NCBI GenBank assembly: GCA_963920575.1
Contig: OY986971.1
Span: forward strand, 14,560,492-14,624,491
Reading direction: 5' to 3'
From: Narthecium ossifragum
Taxonomy: Eukaryota; Streptophyta; Magnoliopsida; Dioscoreales; Nartheciaceae
DNA length: 64,000 bases
In this document: positions 21,476 through 31,509 of the stretch, piece after piece
Numbering within the stretch: the first letter of the stretch is position 1
How the letters are laid out: every line of letters begins with the position of its first letter
Program-made: the position numbers and the translations under genes
Notes under the pieces: model-generated
What the model saw: only the letters and a program-made list of their open reading frames with translations
Database searches by the model: none
Told to the model about the DNA's origin: nothing

Positions 21476-22172
21476 ATAGTAAAGGTAATATGGGTATAAA
21501 TGTTTTGATTGGGATAGTTTATTGGGGATTGTTTTTCAAATTGAATGTGCATCCATCGACTCATTTTCAAATTTTGAATCAGAAATGTTGTTTTCAAATA
21601 TTAGTTTGATACTGTTTTTCAAATGAAAGGTTAAGAGTTATATTCAAGTCATAATATAGATCAAATGAGAGAACGTTGGATTTAACTTCTTTATGTGGTC
21701 TAATTATAACTTGGTTAGGTTTAACTCTTGGGTCAACTCCTGATTCTACTAAAAGAACCCAATTAATCAGAGTCCTATTCCCACTCAACTTATGTAGTTC
21801 TACCACAATTAGAGTTCTAAGTCCTATGATGGTTGGACACTTTGATAGCTATATATATGAGGATCTGGTCCCTTTCTCTACTCACGATTTTAAACCTAAA
21901 GTATCCATTTTGTCCTTAAGCACAAGAGTTGGAGAGTGAGATTAAGAGAGAGAAGACCAATCCAACCTACCATCTTGAATAGGTGGTGCAGCGAAGATAA
22001 CGATGAATGGGTCGTCGTATTACGTACACGCTGACAGAAGGTATGATTTATCTCTGCATTATAATATCGCTTTACATGAATATAGATAGAAGATCTTAAC
22101 ATGACGGTATAATTTGCTAACAGTTGAATCATGAAGAAATATAACATCTAATCACCAACAGAAGTACCTAGA
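21476..22172. other. Intergenic stretch, no feature seen
   Basis: AT-rich with scattered short ORFs and no recognisable protein motif. It ends where an L-family LTR begins. Confidence 0.4.
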
Positions 22173-23910
22173 TGATACGAGTCGATCCGACTCGACCAAC
22201 TGGACCCGTGCCAAGAAGAGGACCCAAACTGGTATACCCTCTTTCCTAGTTTGGCTTGGTCTTCCTTAGTTCAAACTAGAGTATTTAATTAGGATTTATT
22301 ATTAGTCTTTTATATTTAATTGAGTCCTAGTTGATATTTTTTTGTTATGAATTAATTAAGAGTCCTATTTGAGTTAGGAAGTTATTGTTAGAAGTTAAGT
22401 TTGAGTATAGTTGGAAGTTATTGTTAGAAGTTGATATTTGCTTGTTACTTGTTAACTAAATAAGGGGGTTTTATAGTTGGATTAGGACTCAGTCGAGGCC
22501 TCTATAAAAGGACCTTAATAGCCAAATATGATGTAACCATGAATGATCAATGATATGAGTTAGATTGATAAAGTAGAGAATAGTTTAGTAGTAGCTTCTC
22601 ATAGGGTGTGTTTGGTTGCGGGATAGTCTATTCTGGGATTAGAGGGGATAAGGATTGGTATCCTGGGATAAGTAGTGGAATATGTATGGTATTTGTTGAA
22701 AAGTAGTGATAAATTATTAATGTTTGGTTGAAAAACTAGAGAAAACGTTGATGTGATTGGTTAAAAAGTAGGGATAATGAAGTAATGAATGGTTGAAAGT
22801 GAAAACGTAGAGATAAAGTTGATGTGATTGTTAAAAAAAGAGAAAATGTAGTAATGATTGGTTGAAAAGTAAGGATAAAGTAGGGATAAAGTGGGGATAT
22901 GAATGAGGATAAAAGCGGGGATAAAAATGAGGATTAGATGGTGTTTGGCTGCAATGCATGGATAAAATGGGCTTAACCCGGGATAGGGATTCTCTATCCC
23001 CCAACCAAACAAGGCCATAGAGTAATGGCTTAATCCTCTAGCCAGGGTTATCCAAAGGTTAGTTCTCCATCAGGAACTCTCCAGAGGCTGAGTTCTCTTC
23101 CTCAAGAGTTCTCTTCAATCGACGTCCACCAATCCACCTTATTCCCCGCTGGTCACCTTCTCCAAAGCAGGCACCGCCTCCACCGATATTTCTCTCTCCC
23201 CGCCACTTTCTCTCTCCGCCATGTCAGCACTCTCTCTCGTCATCACCTGCCACATTAGCATCTCCTTCCTCTTCCCTTCTCTCCCGTGCATGAACCCTAC
23301 CTTACCGCTGGCCATCTCTCCCGTACCTTCTCCGACCGTCCCCGTTACCATCCAAGCCCACCAACGTTCTCCCCTTGGCACCACGACTCCGTGCAGCCAT
23401 TCCTCCGCCTCCGTCGTCCCCTCCGGCGCCTTCCCTCGACAACCCGATCTCTGTCCCCATCGCCGTCAACCCATGTCCGACCTCGATCTCACCCCTAAAC
23501 CATCCTAAAACCCTTCCCCGGCCTCCCTAGACCTGATCCCAACCTTCCTAAGTCACTCCTGATCCTCGCCGTCGTCTCCAACGCCGATCTCCTCTATACC
23601 CACTGCCGACGATACTCCAGATCCACCGTCCCTACCACTCCTACGGACAATCCATGCCGTTGGAACTCTTCCCCACCGTCGAACGACCCTTCCTGCCAAG
23701 TTCTCGATTGCCGTCAACGCCCCTACGCCAGCGATCCACTCTTGTGAGTCGTCAACCCTTGGATCGATCCTAGTCCTTTTCCAAGCCACTTGACCAAATT
23801 GGTTCAGTCAAATCAAGTTGGTTCAGTCTAACTCAATTCATCAACTACTCTGATTAAGACCCTATTGACCCAGCCAACTAGGCCGACTTGACTCAATCAA
23901 CCCAACCCCT
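22173..23910 (+). repeat. L-family LTR (copy c), 3' end truncated, with a MITE inside
   Basis: Starts TGATACGAGTCGATCCGACT, the canonical L start. TATA is ctctataaaaggacc at about 22500. It follows copy d through agcttctcat...agagtaatgg and the GC-rich pyrimidine region (ttctctctcc, about 23190). It loses similarity near 23900, where copies a, b and d continue for another roughly 200 bp to the terminal cgctcgtatca. A 403-bp MITE sits at 22614-23016. No target duplication can be assigned. Confidence 0.75.
22614..23016. mobile_element. MITE (Harbinger-like), 403 bp
   Basis: Inverted ends: left GGGTGTGTTTGGTTGCGGGAT, reverse complement of the right GGCCTTGTTTGGTTGGGGGAT. Flanked by ATA on both sides. 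The paralogous L LTR at 57297 (cttctcatagagtaatgg) is the empty site, so the insertion is exact. The interior is repetitive aagtagggataa-type sequence without coding potential. Confidence 0.88.
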
Positions 23911-24417
23911 TGAAGCCTTCATTTCATTCACGTTAGCAACGATTTGTAGTTGGAGGAAGAAATTAAACATGCATGTGAATGAATCATTTTTGTGAATTTG
24001 CAATACATGAAATATATTGACAATGCATATGCTATTACATCGTTTACATATGCTTTGCTTAGCTATAGAAAGGTAATACTCCAGCTCACATAGACCGATA
24101 TATTTGAAAGTGTCCCTCCCAACATCTAGTATAGGCGAGAAAGAGCTCTCCTTTATCCTACTTTCTTTATCTATGACAGGAGAATAAATAGATATTGTCA
24201 AAGGTTTTTATCTTTTTAGGCTTTGCCTTGTTAGATCTATTGCTTTCAATGTATTCTTACTTATTTATTATTCTAAATCTTCCGGGTCTTGCTCTGACTA
24301 CTGGGACCCGCGCGGAGAGGGGTTTTGCTTTCACATGGAAAAAGAAGAAGATTTATTGTTATATTTGTGGGTTTCCATCGACTCACTACATGGTGATGGG
24401 ATAAAAGAGAGATAATA
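23911..24417. other. Intergenic stretch, no feature seen
   Basis: AT-rich, non-coding as far as can be read. The last nine bases plus those to 24426 form the target duplication of the Pack-MULE. Confidence 0.4.
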
Positions 24418-24729
24418 ATTTAGCATGGCTAAATTTTCAATTAGTGCCATGTAATTTGATCGAGATTTTTATTTGGTCCATGACATTCAAAAAGTTGAAA
24501 TCATGTCCCTCAAGTTTCATTTGCTCGCTTATGTAGTCCGTCGCGTCAGCTCCCGTTAAATGCTGTCAGACTTGCTAACGACAAAAGACTCAATTTTGGT
24601 CCAATGTGGCAATTTTAATTTTTAATTTTTTTTTTTGCCACATCAGCCCCATCTCTCTCCCCTCCAGCCCAGATCGGAACTTCTACGACGAGGCCAACGA
24701 CCTGGGCGTCGAGGTCGGTGATGACGACG

Positions 24730-25191
24730 TCGAGCATGATCTCACCTCCCTAGCCAATCCCTCGTACGCCCTCATCCTCCAGCTCCGGGAGGTCCTGGTG
24801 GAGAAATCCCTCGTCGACGGGCCCGACACGCTGGCCGACCTAGCCATCTTCAAGCGCATCCTGCCCTTCCTAGAAGAGCTCAAGCATCTCCTAGAACACG
24901 ACGTCGTGAAGGCCTGGGAGAGGTTCGAGAGCGGCGACTTCATCGTCAGCAACCGGATCAAGAGGTGCCCGACGTACCTGGTTTATAAGTTCATGAGGGA
25001 GGAGGTGGGGACGGAGATGCTCACCGGTGAGAAGATGGCGAGACCCAGAGAGTACATAGACAAGGTCCATGATGCCATGGGGGAGGGGTGGTTTGGGGAG
25101 GTGGTGCTGTCGTGCTTGGAAGGCTGGCAGGGCTCCGCTGGGCCATTCATGCATGTGTGGTCGTCGTTGTTGCATCAAAACCTCGAGCACT
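24730..25191 (+). pseudogene. Captured phenylalanine ammonia-lyase C-terminal fragment
   Basis: The open frame 24606-25193 begins inside the MULE inverted repeat, so its first 35-40 residues are transposon-derived. From about 24730 it reads as the C-terminal shielding region of plant PAL: LREVLVEKSL, FKRILPFLEELKHLL, NRIKRCPTYLVYKFMREEVG, LTGEKMARP and CLEGWQGSAG. The catalytic MIO domain (Ala-Ser-Gly loop) and most of the enzyme are absent, so no lyase activity is possible. The frame is uninterrupted. GC content is much higher than in the surrounding DNA, in keeping with a captured exon. Confidence 0.88.
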
Positions 25192-25398
25192 GAGGCTGGT
25201 TCGAGTAGTCCTGGTCGCCGTCGACCACCAATTTCTTATCCTATGGTTTTAAAGCCCATGGGTTATGAGATCCAAAATTGGTACTTCTAGCTCCCCTGTT
25301 TTGTTCCCTAGAGAATAGAGGAGGAGGATGTCCCCGATCTCACAATAGTAGTAGTCCATTGCCGACGACGAGATCGGGAGGCGGCGAGGTGGTGAACG

Positions 25399-28249
25399 AT
25401 GGGGTGCACGGCGTTGCGGCTGGACAACGAGGGCGTTGTGTGGCGGTGCAAGGAGCAGCGCCGCCTGATGAAAGAGGTCGTCTTATGTGAGGACATGTCC
25501 CTCCATTCCTGGGTCGACCGCCTGGGTCGGGCCCGTGGCTCGTTGTTGACCGCAATGGCAATTTAGTTAATTGCGCCTTGTTGGTTTGTTTCACACCCGC
25601 GTGTGCACACACAGACCTTGTTTGTGTTAGTGCTTGATTAGAATGGTTAGGTGGACCGGAGATCGGAAGATTCCAGCTCGGACGCGCTGAAGCTTGCTTT
25701 TGGGCAGCTTACGGCTCTTGAGCGATCGATCGCTCCTAGAAGCGATCGATCGGACTCGTGAGCGAGTCGGTGGGTTTTTGACCCGTTCGGATCGATCCAA
25801 ACATTTTGGATCGATCCAGCCTGTCTTGGATCGATTCATTTTGGCCTTGGATCGATCCGGGTACTGTTGCAGAGCAGTTGAGCTTGTAGCAGAGCAGTTG
25901 AGCTTGTAGCAGAGCAGTTGAGCGGCGAGGACGGCCGTGTGCCGTCGCTCTCGGTTGTCAGAGGAGAGGACCTCTCCTTCACCTTCCCCGCCCTTCCCCC
26001 TCACTTTTCCTCCTCTTCTCTTCCTCTTCTCTTCCTCTTCTCTTTCCCCTCCTCCTTCCTTCCTTCTTCTTCTTCCCGCGGGCTCTGTTTCCCCTGTTCT
26101 GGCAACCCCTTCTTCTTCGTCGTTCTCCCTCCTCCGGCCACCATTTTGGGAGATTGAAAGCTCATTGGATTCGTGGCAACGTGAGGACGATCCCTGACGT
26201 GGGTTGGAGTTCGGTAGGTGTTCTACCTACGAGAGTGGTTTAGGGGTGTTCTCTTAGTATAGCCGTTAGATCTTGCTGTAATTGTGTTGTTGGATGCATG
26301 TTGCTTAGTATAATCTCTGGTTTAAGTTTCATGAACTTTGGTTAAGATTTCAGTAGGATTTATGCATGTTTTATCTCGGATTTTCTGGTTTCTGTTGTTC
26401 TTGAAGAACAGCCGGTTTGCAGTGCATTTTCCGATTGGTACGTGTATTATCTTGGGTTGTGTTGAGAATAAGAGTTGTAGATCTCTGAGTTATCTTTCCA
26501 TTCAAGCTTATTTCGTATTTTTTCGATTTTTCTACGAATTGTGGTGAATTTTCTCGTGGCCTGCGACGAGACTGATCTGAAGCTGGTATGAAGCTGAAGC
26601 TGTTTGGATCGATCCAAATGTTCCGGATCGATCCAATACTTTCTGGATCGATCCAAATGTTCCGGATCGATCCCAAGGCTGTTTGATGAGGTTTTGTGGA
26701 TTATTTTTAGTGGTTTTGATTAGTGTTTTTCCGGTAATCGAGCCGTTGGATGTTTCCCGATTTTGGATATGTTTATCCCAGCATGTAGATCTACATGAGT
26801 CTAAGTTGGATCATGAATCCGACATCGTTTGGACGTCGGATCGATGGGGTCAACTAGCTGCTATGTAGAGAATGTTTTGGTGTTTTAATATAATATTATA
26901 TGTTCGGATTATAATATTATATTTTATTGTTCTTCGGTTTTCGGGGTTGCTTCCCGTTGCAGGAGTTCGCGGTTGACGGTCGTGGTACCGTCGTAATGCC
27001 GGGACTCGCTGCGGATTGGCTGGCAGCGGTTGCTAGCACCGCTGCAGCGATCTATTTAGACTTGTATGCTGCCTTGACATACTGTTGCATGCCTATTTCT
27101 CTTGCTTGTGAATGTTCATAGCATGCATTCTCTGTTGTGCATTAGTTGCATAAGGTTAGGGCGTGGGTGATTTGTAGATTGCCGTCCCGAGGCTGGAAGC
27201 TTGGATTTAGCCATAGGACCGGGGTTGGATAGTTAGGACTCGATTCGAATTGTGGTGTCCAGTCAAACTTGATGATAGGCTTAGATGATTGGTACACATG
27301 TTGCTTGATGATTATAGAGGTCGTGTCGGCCTTGAGTCAGATGTTGAGGTGTAGCCGGTGTCCCACTGTGCTGATCCTGGGGTAGAGGAGTTGTCTACTC
27401 AGCGGTGCCTTTTTCCCGCCTGCAGTGTCGCTCCCTGCAGTTGTGCGTCGCCAGTGTTGTTCCTGCTACTGAGTGCCGTCCCTGGACCTCAGGGACACGC
27501 GGTGGGGTTATGGGGCTCCTGTGTATACCCAAGTCTTACTTGAGGGCGACACTCTTGCGTTTCCCTTCCTTCTGTGTGACGTAGTGTAGAACCCTACTGA
27601 GCTTTATGCTCACTCCTACCCGGGCTGCGTTATGCAGGTGCAGGCGCCAGCTCTTCTTCAGTAGCCCCTACTGGGCAGGTGTTTGGTGGCGCGGCGGCGT
27701 CTGGCGGGGTCTGAGGATCGGTGATCACATTCTACACTTTTGTTATAGTTAGTTCCCTACGGGAGTATGATGTATAAACTGTTGTAATTCCTTTGACGTT
27801 TTTGAATATTATATTATATCTTTTGAGGTCTGAATCTATTGTATATTTTGGGGTGCTTATGAACTGTTTAATGAAATCAATCAGTTGGGGGGAACCCCTC
27901 CCCATTATTTTCGCATTTAGTTAGGTTCCGGTTCGCGTCGCCCGGCCCGGTTGGGCTTTCGCGGGTCGGGGCACGACATCTTGTCTCACCATCTCCTCGA
28001 TTCCGCCCACTCCGACTACCTCTGCTCCCTCCGCCTCACCGGCTCCGCCCTCACCCGCTTCTCCTCCGGCGAGCCTCTCACTGTCTCCGATCAGACCCCT
28101 CCCATACTCCTTCCCGATCCCAACAACCCCTTGCCCACCTCCATTGCCGCATCCACTCTCCCTCGATCCCAACAACCTCATGCCAAACGCGAAGCCAAGC
28201 TCGACCCCCACCTCCCAACCGAACTCGACGAGGACAACGCGACGGTGTG
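25399..28249 (+). pseudogene. Captured DUF630-protein 5' exon, split by a solo LTR
   Basis: The piece 25399-25485 reads MGCTALRLDNEGVVWRCKEQ..., the N-terminus of the plant DUF630/DUF632 family, including the MGC start that is commonly a myristoylation signal. The solo T LTR interrupts it at codon 29. The frame resumes exactly at 27981 with LSHHLLDSAHSDYLCSLRL and TGSALTRFSSGEPL, as in the DUF630 helical region, and ends at a TGA (28247-28249). The DUF632 part is missing. Upstream 25200-25398 looks like untranslated sequence. This is a fragment taken up by the Pack-MULE. Confidence 0.85.
25486..27978 (+). repeat. Solo LTR, T family, inside the Pack-MULE
   Basis: Starts TGTGAGGACATGTCCC and ends TCGGGGCACGACA. 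Flanks are TCTTA and TCTTG (one mismatch). Removing it restores the DUF630 reading frame. Positions 25720-25860 hold GATCGATC palindromes with copy-specific flanks (AGCGATCGATCGCT, GGATCGATCC). A 20-bp tandem (gcagagcagttgagcttgta) lies at 25870-25922. Further GGATCGATCC pairs are at 26606-26672. Orientation (TGTGAGG first) is taken from the chromovirus 3' end at 59023. Confidence 0.88.
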
Positions 28250-28660
28250 AAAGAAGAGATTAGCTCGCGGGAGGAAGTCCACCACCGCGAGTGGCAAGGT
28301 GAGCACTACCCGAGCATCACCACCTCCTCCACCAAATTCGACGGTGAAGATCCTCTTGGAGACCATCGTCGTCGAGGGGTTCGCCGTCGAAGTTCCGATC
28401 CGAGATTGGGGTGGAGGGGAGACAGATGGGGCTGATGTGGCATAAAAAATAATAATAGAATTCAAAATTACCACATTGGATCAATATTGAGTCTTTTCTC
28501 ATTAGCTAGTCTGACAGCGTAACGGGAGCTGACGTGGTGGACTACATAAGCCAATAATTGAAACTTGAGGGACATGATTTCAACTTTTTGAATGTCAGGG
28601 ACCAAATAAAAATCTCGATCAAATTACAGGGTACTAATTGAAAATTTAGCCTTTTAGCAT

Positions 28661-29100
28661 AGTCTTTGGGGGTGGACTAGGCGGGTTCTGTTGTTGAGAC
28701 CGAGCTTAAGACTATCCTAGCAAGACTCATAGAAGCTAAAAGGCAAGTCATGAATGAGATCATCACTGAATCGGATCACACACATGCAGAGGGATAACTT
28801 AACGGTGTTTTGGAGTGCCCACTAGTTTACCTTTTGTCCTCAAGCCCATTTGATGGAGTCCATTCACAATAAGAGGACATTATTCTCTCACATCCCATGA
28901 TTGGAGAACAATGTAGAAGACTAGCAGATTTATTTTGCCCACCGAGAGTTCGTCTTATACTCTGATCATGGCGCATTGAAGCATCTCCGTAGCCAAGACA
29001 AACTCTCAGCAAGACATGGCTAGTCTGCATATCTGCATCAGAAAAATTGAGTAGGAAACTTGTGATTTGAGAAGTGTACAAACACTATCAACTATCGTTA
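28661..29100 (+). pseudogene. Degenerate Ty3/gypsy RNase H remnant
   Basis: Around 28940-29085 the plus strand reads REFVLYSDHGALKHLRSQD and KLSARHG, then a stop, then SAYLHQK, the chromovirus RNase H motif (SDH.ALKHL.SQ.KL..RH..W). Several stops and frameshifts interrupt it. The upstream part (28680-28800) may belong to the same element but was not identified with confidence. Confidence 0.65.
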
Positions 29101-29730
29101 AAATGATGTTTGCCCCCACTATAATTGAGTTTGTTGATGGGTTTCGAACAAATCACCTTACAGGATACAACAAAATCACAACAAAACTGAAGACTCGCAC
29201 AAGAACACTCAATTGAACTTTGTATTGAGGACTGACAATGAAAGGAAGGAATTAATCAGGATGGTAACTGAAACTTTGTATTTAAAGTTTTTCAACATTA
29301 AAAGAGCTTGGATGTTTATTGTATAACGTGGATGCTTGTGAACCCTTGATGGGTTGGTAATGTTTAGCTATGTTATGCCCTATGTCTTATTAGCTTCGTT
29401 TATACTTTATGTCAAACTTAGTACTTTACTATACTTTATTATTAGCTCTCTTTAGGTATGTTGCATGCTATAGTTGACTTGTACGATGAAATGCCATCTA
29501 TAGACACCTAACCTAGTTGATTGTGTAAACTCATGCATAATGTTTGCATTAGAGGCATTCAGGGTTAGGATGCGGTAGATGGGAGTATTACCGATCCGGG
29601 GTTTGGCTAGTTGAGCTCTAGGGCATGATTGTTATCATCAAATCGATTGTGCTATCATTTGAGATTATTGTGTAGTCGACTTTGAGTTTGTTATATTTGA
29701 GGTTTAGTTGGGGTGTTGAGACTTCCGATC
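29101..29730. other. Unassigned AT-rich stretch
   Basis: No coding signal. Style resembles retrotransposon untranslated DNA; no partner copy was recognised in the window. Confidence 0.35.
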
Positions 29731-29731
29731 C

Positions 29732-30145
29732 TTATGACCTTAACGAGAGCTCCATCCCGGTTACCATTCCCGTGAAAAACTCCCTCTCATGCATGGTGGA
29801 GGAAGGGGTCGAGGGCCGTTGGTGTTTTGGTGTTTCCCTCCCACGTGCGTCGGTGTTCACATCGCGGCTAAGGATGATGGGCGGTGTGATATGAGAGGAC
29901 GTGTATCCTGACTTAGGGCCACGGAGAAGTCCAACGCCCTTGTTATCCCTCCCTTTCTGTGCGACATTGTTACGAGCATTTTGCTCGTAAGCCTTCCAAG
30001 TTCGCTTGTTGAATCGGTGCGAGCAGAATGCCGGTGTGGGGGTTCCCTTAGGCATGGGTTTCTCCTTCCAGATGATGGTGGAGAGGGATGACAGTCCCAG
30101 CACGTAGTCCAAATCCTCTTGATGAGGAGTCGGGGTAGTTGACAC
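29732..30145 (-). other. Unidentified open reading frame, 137 codons
   Basis: Minus-strand frame starting MSTTPTPHQEDLDYVLGLS and containing WKEKPMPKGTPTPAFCSHRF, with many Lys/Arg and Pro. The frame stays open upstream toward about 30225, so it may be a fragment of a longer coding region. It resembles no family I can name, and it is cut on the upstream side by a T LTR that starts at 30245. It could be a transposon protein, a captured exon or chance. Confidence 0.3.
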
Positions 30146-30244
30146 GAGTCGACCTGGGGAAGTCGGAGGTTGGTGCGGCGGAAGTGGAGTTGACTCGGAT
30201 GAAGGAGTGGCACGACACGACGCGGGGGTGTGTCACAGTGGTGG

Positions 30245-31015
30245 TGTGAGGATTCGTACTTCCAACTTGGTCTGACCGCGTTAGATCGAGGATTTGATTT
30301 GGTTGGTTTGGCTCGGTTGGTCTTGGTTTGTGATCGGTTGATCGCATTGTTGTTTTTGGACCCCAAGGGCATTTTGGTAAAATTACGCCTTGGCGGTCGG
30401 TTTCACACACACGTAGAGTACACATGGCCTTATATTGATGTATGTGCTTAATTAGACCATTAGGAGTACTCTAGATCAGGGATATGAGTTAGATCATCCG
30501 GATCGGGATTTGAGCGGCTGTGATTATCTGAGGCTGATCAAACGGCTAGGATCTACGATCAAAGTTATCGTATAAAAACCCTTCTCTCTCTCTCGTTAGG
30601 GTATCGATCGCGTTCCTTTTCGAAGGAGAGAGGAGAGCGCGATGATGGCGACCGGAGGAGAGAGGAGAGGACAACGACCGCGGATGGAGAACCAAGATCA
30701 AACCTAGAGGTAGGGAACTCTACCCTGATATTGGATTAGGCCATTAGGAATGGTTTTCGATGCTGTTAACTTGGGCTTTCTGCATCTGCTTTGTTTTGCG
30801 TGGCTTGGTTGGTGTTTCAATGTTTTGTGTTCGTGGCTCATGTGGTGTTCTTTCTCTCCCCTGTATTCATTTTCTCTGTTTCTGCCCTTGCTGCCATGGA
30901 TTGCTCGAGGTGTTTGTGATTGATCGGATTGCTTGAGTGTTTGGATTTCCCTGCTTTCCCTTGCTCTCAGATTTGGATCTCTGTTTCCTTTTTCTCTGTT
31001 GTTCATAGTTGTGCT
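30245..31015 (+). repeat. T-family LTR fragment (5' part)
   Basis: Starts TGTGAGGATTCGTACTTCC and continues with aagggcattttggtaaaattacgcc and ggtttcacacacacg, the same order as in T LTRs at 25486 and 63575. It lacks GATCGATC arrays; only gtatcgatcgcg at 30601 remains. It ends abruptly where the copia A protease begins, so it is truncated or cut by a rearrangement. Confidence 0.65.
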
Positions 31016-31017
31016 GG

Positions 31018-31225
31018 TGCTCTTAAAAACATTCTCAAATTTTTAAGCCTTCTACCAATAAAACGTTCTCAATTTTGATGGAGGAAGTTTTACCAATATT
31101 ATCAATTCCGATAATTTTTCCTCTACCGTTATCTCCAAAGGTCACTATTCCTCCATCGTTGGCTTGAAATGTGGAGAACATGCATCTCTCACCGGTCATG
31201 TGTCTTGAGCATTCGTTATCAAGGT
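31018..31225 (-). pseudogene. Copia A protease, N-terminal part
   Basis: The minus strand reads YLDNECSRHMTGERCMF, then GGIVTFGDNGRGKIIGI and SIKIENVLLVEGLK. This is the copia aspartic protease with its CSRHMTG signature; the usual DSG is DNE here. A stop precedes YLD and another follows EGLK. The rest of pol is absent. Confidence 0.75.
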
Positions 31226-31509
31226 ACTACCGTTTTTCTTTTGAATTGGTCTTGATCTTGGATCTCAAGCACGCGTACAAATCAAAATCAAGTCTTGATT
31301 TTTGGTACCCAAATCTTTTTTGGTCCTTGAGCATTAGTTCTAGATATATATATAGATGAAACATGCCTTTGTATCCAAAATGTGTTAGCACTAGCATGTC
31401 TCATGAGATAGCAACTAGGTGCAATATGGCCTATTTTGCAACAATAGTGATAAGTTGGCGCTTGTGCTACCTTAGGAGGATGAGAAGAAGCTTTAACAAA
31501 GTTAGTCTT

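Larger units (their letters stand above)
24427..28651. mobile_element. Pack-MULE (Mutator-like element with captured gene pieces)
   Basis: Long inverted repeats of about 260 bp: left from ggctaaattttcaattag through gaaatcatgtccctcaag to gccacatcagccccatctc, and the reverse complement at 28390-28651. Flanking 9-bp sequences are ATTTAGCAT (24418-24426) and TTTTAGCAT (28652-28660), eight of nine identical, as expected for a Mutator insertion. Between the repeats there is no transposase but two unrelated host gene fragments, a PAL 3' end and a DUF630 5' exon, both on the plus strand. A 2.49-kb solo T LTR was inserted later. Without that LTR the element is about 1.7 kb. Confidence 0.9.

Noticed and set aside
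24606..25193. Intact host PAL gene
   Set aside because: The catalytic domain is missing and the fragment is enclosed by Mutator inverted repeats.
28827..29081. Minus-strand ORF of 84 codons
   Set aside because: The plus strand there carries recognisable gypsy RNase H motifs.
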